In this document: one piece after another, positions 21,503 through 31,980 of the stretch
How the letters are laid out: each line of letters opens with the position of its first letter
Numbering within the stretch: the stretch's first letter is position 1
Source: Hofstenia miamia
Taxonomy: Eukaryota; Xenacoelomorpha; Acoela
DNA length: 64,000 nt
Direction: 5' to 3'
Assembly (NCBI GenBank): GCA_004352715.1
Contig: SCFE01000053.1
Coordinates: 504,529 to 568,528 of the forward strand
Notes under the pieces: model-generated
Seen by the model: the letters and a program-made list of their open reading frames with translations, nothing else
Database searches by the model: none
What the model was told of the DNA's origin: nothing
Made by a program: the position numbers and the translations under genes

Positions 21503-22400
21503 CTAAATATTAAAAATCGAAACAATAAAAAATTGTACATGCTAGTACGTGATTAGAATTAAATTTAGTGTCCAATGGTTGTGAACAGTGATAAGTAATG
21601 ATCAACATGCAATTGTACATGTAATGAGACTAAACACAATTTTAGGAGATGAAAGAATACATATGATCGTGAACATTCAGAAGTGAATTCAGTTTAGCAA
21701 CTGAGAATTAAATATTAAGCCCTCGCGTATCAGAATGGATCACGTTAATAACCTCTTTGCTTAATACCAGAAAAAATAACTGATACAAGAGTGTTAGCAC
21801 CTCTTGAAACAGCCGCACTTTTACAAAGATAACTACCAAGAGTCATGCTCATTAAATGCTTTGTTATAAACTAAATCAAATGTTCCAAAAAAACAAATTA
21901 TCCACTTTAAATTTACCAAAATTGACTGCATGTTATGAAACGGTTTAAATACGAAAACTAAAACACTTCATAAATTGGTTTCCTTATGTAGATATAAAAT
22001 GAGTTCACATGCATGTATTTAAAATATAATTTTCCTATTCTAGGTGATATTGTTTGAGTCAATGTGGCATTTCATCAAACGTTTTCATTCGAACCATTGC
22101 TTATCTGTTGAGAAGTAAAACACCTGTGATAGTCAATGAAAAAATGGCTATGGCAAATACAGATGGAAATTTTTAATACTAATCTTTTCCAGGGGAACAC
22201 TTCGTCTGTAGAGTTGCATTTTGTGAGACTACTTTTAAAAGACTGTTTTTCTAATGATCACAATACAATTATTGAATTAGATGTAAAATCAATTAGGTTG
22301 GTAATGACTTCTGCCTCAAAAAACCATTTGTTCGATGTCAGGCTGATGATTGAAAGGTTTTATTTTTGATAAACGCATAAATATCACTAGCTATTTAAAC

Positions 22401-22480
22401 CAGGGCTTCGGAAGTGGAGGCGAAGCCAGAGCCAAGCTGCAGAGAATTTTCCTCGGAGGTGTAGACAGAGCTGCAACATT
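22401..22480 (+). mobile_element. Possible hAT terminal fragment
   Basis: CAGGGCTTCGGAAGTGGAGG followed by GCGAAGCCAGAGCC is GC-rich against the background and resembles the terminus of GGAGCC-rich hAT MITEs such as the one at 37729-38043. No matching second end was found. Confidence 0.35.
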
Positions 22481-22676
22481 ATTTAGAATGATATACATTT
22501 GAAACCCACAACACATTTTTTAGGTATTGCAGATCCAATAACACAAGCCTAAAATCGAACAATGCAAAATAGAATGCAATTAAAGAAATTGGTAGGTCTC
22601 CAATTTCTAAGGAAATAATGGCTGAAAAGTGAGGAATTCTCTAAATCAGCTCCGAATACAAAAGACTCGTATTCAA

Positions 22677-22693
22677 TAAAACCCAAAGTAATT
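22677..22693 (-). promoter_or_regulatory. Selector sequence after exon 12.1
   Basis: Transcript sense AATTACTTTGGGTTTTA, 20 nt after the donor. Pairs over 17 nt with the docking site with a single G-U wobble. It has an A where most other copies have G (TACTTT instead of TGCTTT); both pair with the docking U. Confidence 0.75.
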
Positions 22694-22713
22694 CAATCAA
22701 ATTCAGTTAGAAC

Positions 22714-22840
22714 CTCGAGGTCAAAGACCATATCCATGACTCAGGGAAAAATGTTCGTAGTATTTTACTGGAACGAAGAGGTTTAGAATCGTCCGGCATT
22801 GCATCAATCAACAAAAGATCCATGACGCAGAAATCCTTGC
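22714..22840 (-). CDS. TEP alternative exon 12.1 (variable bait-like segment)
   Basis: First version in transcript order. Acceptor ATTCTAG; 127 nt (3n+1), phase 1 in, phase 2 out, donor AG|GTTCTA. Encodes about 42 residues: GKDFCVMDLLLIDAMPDDSK, then SSKILRTFFPESWIWSL. The C-terminal half is shared with the other versions; the first part is not. It is the shortest and the only one with a Cys. Followed by selector motif at 22677-22693. Confidence 0.85.
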
Positions 22841-24546
22841 CTAGAATGCTAAAATTTCACAAAATCCAATTAAAAACAATACACAATATTTTCAACATTT
22901 TTGGAATGAATCCAGAGATTCTCACAGATGATAACTGCAGATGAAATCTATGCAAATGAATACAGAGTGGTGAATGGAATGAGTAAAATTGTTATAACAT
23001 AACAGCATAAATTTGAATTAATATTTATGAAATACAATGCAATTCAAATACACACAGAGTAGTTATTTTAATAACTTTTGTAAAAATATCGTTGCAATGA
23101 ATAGTGAACACACTTCTCTATCTCTGCATTAAATGTAATTGTTAATATAGAATTATTTTAATCAAATATTTGAATAGAGGATAATTGTTAATGGGGTATA
23201 TACATCAATTAGGAAATGGGTCATTCACTTCCTTTATTGAACAACTGAATGGCGTTTCTTTCCACTTTATCAACATACCTAGCAAGAACGCCTATCTAGT
23301 GAATATTTTCAGGCAATCTGACGAGGGTTGGTGTGTTGCCTTATATCCAAATATTGATTTTGTAAAAAAGTAAAATGATCACATAAATACCAAAAACCTT
23401 ACTGTGTATATTTTTCGCATAACATACCAGATGTAAACGTACAGAATAATAATCCCGATTTTGGAATATATATTAAACAAAACTTCTTTTAAGTTTGGAA
23501 TATTTATTTTTTCGAATGGTTTTCGTTTATAATTTATTCTTTCACAGATCGCGTTACCTAAATACTATTTAATATTATCTCAACTAGATACATCTAATAA
23601 CACAATACTATGCTCTCGTTTGGTGCATGAATTATAACAGCATCGTAGAACCCCTTAACAATGTAAAAATAATGGGACTAAAGTTTCGAAAAAACTTTCA
23701 GAAAAATTTAAAAAATTCCATGACTTGCATATAAAAATGTAATTCACTGATATAGTTTGCCCAGAAGGCGTATTAAATTTGAAGTTAAAAGTTTTCACCC
23801 AAAACCTACTCAAATATTCCTTAGAACTTTTACATAATTTTTAGATAAATATTAATATTTACAATCGAAAATCTAATTGTTCTGTCTAGTTACACACTCA
23901 AGAAGTGAACATCAAACATTAAATGACCTTCTCAAAAAATGTTTGGTCTTTCTCTAAATTATCTCTAATGTTATGTTATATCTAACAACTTCAAAAAATG
24001 TTGACTGTTTACATAACTCAATTAGTCTCTTTATTCAAAAGAATTTGCTAAAAAACAATTATAGCATTAGGTTTTTTGTCTTTGGAAAATAATAGAAAAG
24101 CCGTTGTTTCTTGTAAGAATATATTATTAAGGACTAAAAACAAAATGAATTTAAGCAAATTGCATTTTAAAAATTCATATAAAACAAACTTGCTGCATAT
24201 CACTTAGTTTTTTGCAGTAACATCGTTGGGCTTATCGAGCCATTTACTCCATCTGCATGTGATTCATTGCTAAAGGGCAAAAGAGCATATACACATATAT
24301 GCTATAAAATCATGATAGCAGCTTGATTTAGCATTGCCTAGCATTTGCACATTTAAATCAACGAATCAAATGTCCATCATTGGCTGATTCGTAATATAGC
24401 TATTAAACATAGTATAATAAAGAACTAACGATAATCTCTTTGCAATTCACAGTTGGTAATGACCAAAAGTTCGGCATTCTAAATTGCTTTAAGCGATTAG
24501 TTCTGACAGTAAAATCATACGTCGTAGACTTCGCCTGATGTTTTAC
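22841..24546. other. Intron from exon 11 to alternative exon 12.1
   Basis: No exon or element recognised. Near the exon 11 donor (24480-24495, transcript sense CGCTTAAAGCAATTT) is a weak partial match to the docking site. Confidence 0.45.
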
Positions 24547-24634
24547 CATTGATTCCAATCGATCCACACCAAAAACAAGAGTGAACCTCTTTCTTCTCTT
24601 GTTTAGTAGACATGCTATTGATGGCCGCCATTAC
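24547..24634 (-). CDS. TEP exon 11: MG6, last constitutive exon before the variable exons
   Basis: Acceptor TGTTCAG; 88 nt. Encodes VMAAINSMSTKQEKKEV and HSCFWCGSIGIN, then one base (G). Donor G|GTAAAA at 24546 gives phase 1, which every version of exon 12 requires. A second possible donor, GTATGA at 24520, would give phase 0 and break the frame into all seven versions, so I rejected it. This exon is the fixed upstream partner of the alternative array. Confidence 0.82.
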
Positions 24635-25246
24635 CTGAACAGAAAAGAAATAAGAAAAGTTAGTTAATGGCATGCATGAATAAATAACAAACATTTTTCT
24701 AAAATCTTTAAAAATGGTTTACTATACTTCAACATTATATGGGTTAGTATGCACACAATTGCTGCTTTTGAGTAAAGTGGGGTAAGATTAGACTAGTTTC
24801 CAGTAAATTTCATAAAATTTTATTCAATTTTTATCGCATGATGCAATATTTCTGCCATCCTTATTATGTATGAAGTGTACACATCCAGCAAAGGTATGAT
24901 TAAGATATTCATATACTACAGAAACGCAATTCTAAATTACAAATTTGGGTGATTTTTCCTGTCATGGATAATAACTACAACAATATTCAAGATCGATAAC
25001 CCAAAACAAAATTCAAGTCACATAAGTACACACATCTGAATTCCAAAAAGATATAATTTTGTGGTCTGATACAACAGATATCAGGAGTTAATTTTAAGCG
25101 ACCAGAGGCAAGTTTTGTGTATGCACCAAAAACCTCATGCGAAGAGGAAAGACTGTTTCAATCAAAACATTAATTTGCAATATAATTTCTCACTACATTT
25201 GATTAATTTTGTGTTTTTATAGCTCTTCGTCGTGTAAGAAATTGCC

Positions 25247-25332
25247 TGCAAAGAGCAATCTGACATTCAGTCTAGTCAAACTTGAGGACTGAATGGCCGG
25301 TTAGATGGCCTTACATATAGATCGCTCTTGGT
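25247..25332. repeat. Imperfect hairpin in the intron between exons 10 and 11
   Basis: Outer arms AAGAGCAATCT and AGATCGCTCTT and inner arms ATTCAGTC and GACTGAAT can fold into a stem-loop of about 85 nt, more GC-rich than the surroundings. It could be a small inverted-repeat element or a structured intronic RNA. The pairing is seen; any function is unknown. Confidence 0.45.
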
Positions 25333-25703
25333 GTACATTAAAAGTTAAAACGATATTTCTACTTAAAAAGAAATGTCCTACAAGTGTTATGTACTTCCCA
25401 TGTTAATTATACATTTTAACACATTACGAATGCCAAATCAGAAAATAATTGACAAAACGAGTTGGTATCCGTTTCACTGGAAACCCTCCTTAACTAATAT
25501 AGTACTATCTTTCTGGGAACTAGTCAAAAATAGATTTTTACAAAATGAGACTAGCTAACTCTGCCATTAAAAAAAGCCTACAACACTGTCAATGGAGAGA
25601 ACGCATTGAGTTTGAATGCAAACAGAAAGCTTAAAGTTTAATTCGAAATCATACAAAAAAGAAAATAACTATAAGGTGTGTTGAAATAAAATTAACGCGC
25701 TAC

Positions 25704-25859
25704 CTGTTTTACATCGATATCATTGTCAGCACCAGCTAATAAGGTGACACTCTCATCAACAGATAAAATTCCAGCAACGAATTTGGAACTTGAGCTCGTA
25801 ACGGTGAGCGTTACATTCTCTCCCGGTTCTACAATCGATTTATCAAACGCTACTGTCAC
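25704..25859 (-). CDS. TEP exon 10: MG6, first part
   Basis: Acceptor TTTTTTAG; 52 codons, phase 0 to 0, donor CAG|GTAGCG. Contains IVEPGENVTLTVTSSSSKF and AGILSVDESVTLLAGADNDI. The VD.SV.LL...ND motif is a hallmark of MG6 just before the bait or anaphylatoxin insertion in this superfamily. Confidence 0.93.
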
Positions 25860-25905
25860 CTAAAAAAGCAACAATTATAGCAATTTAGTAATGAACTAAA
25901 TTTAC

Positions 25906-26157
25906 TTTATTCTTGAAAGGATCCTTAATGGTGAGTTTCCTCGCGCATGCCACTAGTTCGGGTTCATCACCGACAACAGTAGAGACTACCAAGTTCGCGA
26001 TGGGTGACCATGACGGATCAGTAGTCAATGTTAGAGTGCCTTCTGTTCCGGAAATTTGTACTTTGCCAAGACTAACAATCTTGCTTCTAGCAACGAGTTG
26101 AAAAACGATAACAGTATCTTTTTCTGACACCGATATTGGAATTTTCATTTCATCACC
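25906..26157 (-). CDS. TEP exon 9: MG5
   Basis: Acceptor TTCTAG; 84 codons, phase 0 to 0, donor AAA|GTAAAT. Encodes GDEMKIPISVSEKDT, then SPIANLVVSTVVGDEPELVA and ARKLTIKDPFKNK. The P.A.LLVY-like strand followed by GE.VADS-type text and F.N.V is the standard MG5 pattern, here as SPIANLVVSTVVGDEPELVA and DPFKNK|V. Confidence 0.9.
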
Positions 26158-26908
26158 CTAGAACACAAAATATCAATGTGTTGTAAAGCACAGAAACATT
26201 TCGTAATTTTTAAACAAAAACTTTATATAAATACTACAACGGTAACATGAGATAGAATAAAATAAGAAAAGCCAAGAGTCTCATATATGAATCCTACGAT
26301 TCTAAATGAAAAAATGTGATGTGATCAGTTTGGTCTCTAATGTGCATGCTCATGTCAGGCATTGCTATAGGAATGGGACTGGTGTAGTTTCCATTCCAAT
26401 TACTTTCCTGTTTTATAACACAATTTACAATACAAAGATAGAAAGTAACCAAAATGTAAAAATAGAAAATAACTAATACCTAACAATACAAAATCTAAAA
26501 ACTAGGCATGTTAAGTTATCACGGCAGTATATTATTCTGAGAAATGTTAAAATTGATGTTACAGAAACGTTGTATTTGAGGAACACAATAGTGTAGCGAC
26601 TAAAGACCTTTGATAAAAAATAGTTGTGTACTTAACCCTAAATGTCATATAAACCGAATTTATAGCTTCTTGGATACGAAATGTGAAATGTGGCTTTCTA
26701 TTATTGGATACATACTACAGAAGCAAAATCTTTGCGAGGTACGATACACCTTTTATAAGATCAAAATAAAAAAAAGAGTTAAATTAGCCAAAAGATTACA
26801 TTCAATATAAAACTTTGATGTGGTCGAAGAAAAAATTCATTTGCGAGAAGTTTTGACCACCATTATCATTTAAATTAATAATCGAATTACTTAGGTTTTT
26901 AAAATTAC

Positions 26909-27043
26909 CTCTTCAACTGGAACTCCAATAGAACAATACTTGTGTGAAGTGGTGGAAAACTGATCAAAAGCTTTAGTCGCACTTGTCTTGACGCCCTTGT
27001 AAGTGATAGACGCTACGATTTCCATTCTAATGGATTGATCATA
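26909..27043 (-). CDS. TEP exon 8: MG4/MG5
   Basis: Acceptor TTTTTAG; 45 codons, phase 0 to 0, donor GAG|GTAATT. Starts YDQSIRMEIVASITYKG and ends YCSIGVPVEE. Conservation is lower than in other exons, as usual for this part of TEPs, but splice signals, phase and position between MG4 and MG5 exons fit. Confidence 0.87.
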
Positions 27044-30000
27044 CTAAAAATAATCAGGATCACTAAATATCAGGTGAGAAATAGAACAAACTATTTCCTC
27101 AAAAACTAGAATTTCAAATCCATTTAAATCTGATCGAAAGCTTCTATTGTTTCAAATATGTGAAAATCCCCATTTTTGAAAGTTGTTAAAATATTGAGCG
27201 TAATAAAAAGGGCATGAATTTAAAAGAAAAAAACAGCACATATTAAAAAAATTAATTTAAAGGAAATGAAAAATTCAAAATATAAAAAATTTTCTAATCA
27301 CAAACACATCCAAGTCATAGAATTGGAGGAATAAGATGCAGCATTTGGCTTCGCTTATTTGGAAATATGACAAATAATTTGTACGAGTGGCAAACACTAA
27401 ATAGTGAAAAAAATGCCAAGAAAAACTGAGAAATTTGAAAGACTAAATACTATAAAATTATTGCTTTATATTGTAGTAGATATTTAGGAATATACTATCA
27501 AAGAGAAGCAGTATAGAGTTGACAATATGAGGTAAACAAAGGTGCGAAAAAAGACGCGATCGGAGTATTTACTACCCGAACACGACCCGACCAGAAACCC
27601 AAATCGGGTCGGGTTTAATCGGATACCCTAAGTCATTCTTTAGTACAAAACTTGGATATCGAACGGTTTATTCTACAAACTAAAATGGTGGATTAATTTC
27701 TAAATTTATGAAATTATTGAAATATAATCTAATTAGTACAAAAATATACGAGAGTCAATCAAACATCTTTGAAGCAAAATAAATCTGTTGAGAAAATACA
27801 TCTTAAAGAATGTTTGGATGATTCCTACTGTAAAAATTAGGTTTAACATCGCCAAAGTCTTTCTTGAAAAAAATGAGTATTTGTTTACTCTAAGGTCCCG
27901 AATTATCAGGACCCCTCCCCCGTTTTTGATTTGCAGATTTTCTTTTTTAGAAAAGCTGATTTATTTAAATTTGTTTAGTTACATCTAAAAATTGCAGCTC
28001 AATGTTAATAACATTGTACAAATTTGAACATTAGATTAGGATTAATTTAAAAGAGACCCCGATCATTTATCCCCCTTTTTTGTTTTACAAAATTTATTAG
28101 AAATCGCAGACCCTCCTCTGAGTATTTACAATAGCAAAAAACTAAAGTTGAAATTAAAATGAACAAACAATTCAGTGCGAGTTGAAAATACGTGGGAAAG
28201 GTATGTGATATTAAGGGAAGTAAAAGAAGTAAAAAATGTTTTGTCGCTTTTCTGGAGTACAAAAGGTTCAAGAAGTTATAGTTGAGATTTCAGATTTCAA
28301 ATACAAAAGAAAATCAATCAACTACAGTAGTGATAATTCGATTTCATGGGTATTTTATTGTAGTACATTTCAAGTTTTTGATATTGAACATTGCTATATC
28401 ATTAAGATTCCAAATTTTTGGAAACTTAGTTATACTAGACCAATTCTAAGTTGAGGCCTATTTCGTTTAGGTGTACGTGGTATTCGGCACAGCAGCAATT
28501 TGAAGGTTACTAACAGCAGTTTTGCTCTCTTAAATGTAGTTTAAACAAGAATGAAATTGTGAAAACTTAATAATTGTATGAAAAAAATAAAATATTCCTA
28601 AATAATATAATAACTTAGTGCGCATTTAAATATAAACTACATTTATTCAAAATTGCAAAAGTTGTTAAAACTTTCCCAATACTGACTGAACAGATGTGAG
28701 TGCTTTAGTAGTCTCTGATAATAGTCGGTCACTTACTAAATATATTCTACAATTTCTCGGTTACTATATTCGTTTCAACAGTCAACAAGCGTCATTTCCC
28801 TCCAGGTGCGTTCTATTAGACTTACATTATTTCCTAAAACGTCTACAAACTTTTGCGATTTGCAAATGTACATACATTTAGTTGCCGCTCAAATAACTAC
28901 GCGACGCTGGAGGGGAGTGAGGTCCTTAATATTTTTTACTATGTAAATTTAGGGAGGGTGGGTGTGCTTATCCAAGACACGATAACAATATCTCAGATTT
29001 GCCTTTTTCGAAAAAAAACTTTCTGCTGTTTTGTTTTTATCTTTTTAACGTTTGGTAATGTTAATAGTGCTATAGCAGCAAATTCGAATTCGGAATATAG
29101 AACAGTCATTTATCAATGTATTCTTCACTTTTCAGCATGATTATATTGGATTTTTTTGAAAGAGAGTACCTCAAAAATCGTGACGTCACGATAAAAGCTC
29201 CTATTTGTATGTGATGAAGGAGGTCTACAATAAAAATCCCAATTTACGACCCACATTCCTAATTTTTTTAAAAACTATGAATTACAATTTACAGTGTGAA
29301 AACTGCTACACCTACGCGATATGACCGAATTGCGTACATCATCGCTATTTTATGTCAAATACATTGAAAGTGTTAGGCGAAGCAAACATTTGATAATTGC
29401 AACTTAAAATATACATATTACAAACAATCAATAGAAAAAAAACATCGTTTTCTCTATAAAAATGGTATATTACATATATTTACTAATGAAAGAGCGAATA
29501 ATATGAGAAACGTAATATATTTATAGTGTAATTATTTCTAATGAAAAAATCCCGCCTGTACAAAATGCAGGTGCACTAAGAACGCTGATGCATCACAATA
29601 GACAAAACGGATACGAGTTTGCGCCAGATTTTGATAAATAACTTCAAAGCTACTCTATAGGAGGATGGCTTTTTGGGGTAGCATTGTTAGCTCAATAAGA
29701 TAACGTCACAAATTATTATGTCACACAAATATGAAATCAATTGCTTAAATATAAATTTAATTTTTTAATGTTTGAATTCCAATAAATGTTCGGTGAATGC
29801 GACATAAAATTGTCAATGACGGGCTAATTTCGATTTCAAATTTTTAAATCAAAATTATAGGCCTCCAACCAAATTTCGAAAGACTAATTTTGCCAACATT
29901 TTCGATATGACCAATTACATGCATTTGGTGATCTAGTGGCAAAAAGACATTAAAAAATTTTCCAATAATTTTATGAAAAAATATAGTAGATATAATGGGT

Positions 30001-30981
30001 AAATGGCTAAACTAAAAACTATTTCTGACTGGCATAACCTACTCATTTAAGATGCCTAGTTGAAACTCTTTTACCGACAAAATACTAACAATTAATATAT
30101 TTATTAAAAATTTATAGTAAATGAAGTAAAACCACATATTTTTTGAACAGGGCCACATTCTAAGAAAAGAATTACATGTATATCATAGTTAGGTGTTACG
30201 AAGGAGAGCAGTGAACTATGAAAAAATGCTATTAAGGGGTGAGTGTGAAATCATGTCATTTATCTTATGCAGAAAGTCCAATATCTGAATTTAATTCACA
30301 TTGCCTCAAAAAATGAAGTTACTGTTGTTACCAATTGATATCGAAGCCACCTCATTACTTTCTCATTTGCAAACAGTGTTTCAAAAGGCCTGTCTTAACT
30401 ATACGATTTAATAGGTACAACTAAATAGGAAGTTTGTAGAATGCCCATTTTCCCCCTCTCAATTACACGATTTAATCAGCCCGGTTAAGTCGTATAAAGA
30501 CTGGCCTTTAGAAATCAAATTTTCAGTGAAAAAACTATGTACGTCAAACATTCAAAATTCTAGTCAGTGATTGGGTTGTAAAAGTCATCCATATTTAATA
30601 ATTATTGCGTTGAATGACATATTTGTAAAGGAAATGTCAATATTTCATGATAATATACGAATTTGGTTTTGAAGATAGACATTGTATAAAACAGTTGAAT
30701 GTCTTTTTCAATTTAAAATGTCTTGGTGACTACACGAACTCAAATTTTATTGAACACCCACAATGAATTTGAAAATATTTGCTGTAACTCTTGAAAACTT
30801 TCGCACAGAAATCGCATAAATTGTTTACATTTGTTGAAGCTTTATTCAAACATATCCATGCAAGTGTAATCAGGTATATGAGAGAAATGACAGACGTTAT
30901 TTGCTCAAGAGGTCCTTGACATTTGGTTTGCATTACAAAGTTTAATTGTATGAAAAATATGCGAACACACATTTTGGCATT
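27044..30981. other. Large intron 7, 3' part
   Basis: No exon seen. It contains a short hairpin at 27583-27622 (CGACCCGA / TCGGGTCGGG), GC-rich against background and echoed at 48690-48703. Several ORFs of 60-95 codons show no known motif. Confidence 0.45.
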
Positions 30982-30989
30982 GTCTCGGG

Positions 30990-31972
30990 TAGTGTTCTGC
31001 GGCTAAGGCACTTTTCTTGGCTGTAGCCCGCCGTAAAAAATAAATCTTGGCCGTAGCCCGCCGTTAGCAGTAATGCTTGGCCCGTAGCCGGCCGCTAGCC
31101 GTAATTTTTACTATAGTCAGTACTTTTTACTACTACTAAGTGCTATACTGTAATTTTCAATGCAACAATAGAAATATATCCATCGTTTGAACAATTACAG
31201 AAAATCATGAGAACAGCTGTTTTAAAAATAATAATACAAATATAATTCATGGAAAATTGTAATTTTAAAAAATTTTCAAACGAGCAGATAACAAAAGATC
31301 ATTAACATGTGCTGGATTGAGGCGATTTCTTTTATCAGTAATGGTGCTTCCGCATCCACTAAACACTCTTTCATATCCCTTTTGTGTTGCTATTGTAGCA
31401 TGCAAATGTCTGTCAATGACGGCCACATTAAGTAATGTAGCGTCATGAGCACACTTCACTAGTTTTTGACTACATAAAGAAACAGACTGTAACTTTATAA
31501 GAAAGAACACAAAGTGACATCTATTAAAAAGCTTTTTACAATTAATAACATGTACAGGTTTATTCAACAGGTTGTTATACTTGCTTCAACGTGACAGTTT
31601 TGAATACTGATATATAAAAATTAATACAATTCATCATTATATGATACATTTTTTTGTAATGGTCTTTTAAAAGGGCGTAGGGAGCGTAGTGGGGTGTGAT
31701 CTCACCCTCCTCCTTTTCTACGTTCCGGTATTTTCAATATTGCAATGCATTCTGTATACTTCTTAAGCATACATATAAACTAAAATATATGTGATATTCA
31801 CATACATACATATACAATATCATAACTTTTATGAGTAGACTTCAAAACTGCAAATTAGTATTTTCATTTATGAATTCTAGCCGGTATTTTGTCCGTGAAA
31901 CAAAATATTTGGCCGAAGCCGGCCGTTAGCCGTGAGTCTTTCGCCTTATCCGGCCATGGCTGCAGAACACTA
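30990..31972 (-). mobile_element. Internally deleted hAT transposon
   Basis: Ends TAGTGTTCTGCGGC (30990) and GCTGCAGAACACTA (to 31972) form terminal inverted repeats. Flanks GTCTCGGG (30982-30989) and GCCTCGGG (31973-31980) are an 8-bp target duplication with one mismatch, the length made by hAT elements. Both ends carry GC-rich subterminal repeats of the type GTAGCC.GCCG. At 983 bp it is too short to be autonomous. Confidence 0.85.
31265..31567 (-). pseudogene. hAT transposase fragment, C-terminal dimerisation domain
   Basis: An open stretch ends with ATIATQKGYERVFSGCGSTI, then TDKRNRLNPAHVNDLLLSAR. ERVFS..G...TDKR.RL.P..V..L is the typical hAT C-terminal dimerisation domain. It lies inside the short hAT element 30990-31972. 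Only the end of the transposase remains, so it is inactive. Confidence 0.8.
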
Positions 31973-31980
31973 GCCTCGGG

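Noticed and set aside
24480-24495. Second possible docking site just after the exon 11 donor (transcript sense CTTAAAGCAATTT)
   Set aside because: Pairs with selectors over about 11 of 12 bases only with two wobbles and a mismatch; far weaker than the site before exon 13.
24520-24526. Alternative exon 11 donor GTATGA
   Set aside because: Gives phase 0, while all seven exon 12 versions need phase 1.
27583-27622. Hairpin CGACCCGA / TCGGGTCGGG as a regulatory structure
   Set aside because: More likely the end words of an old repeat; a similar word is at 48690. No function can be supported.
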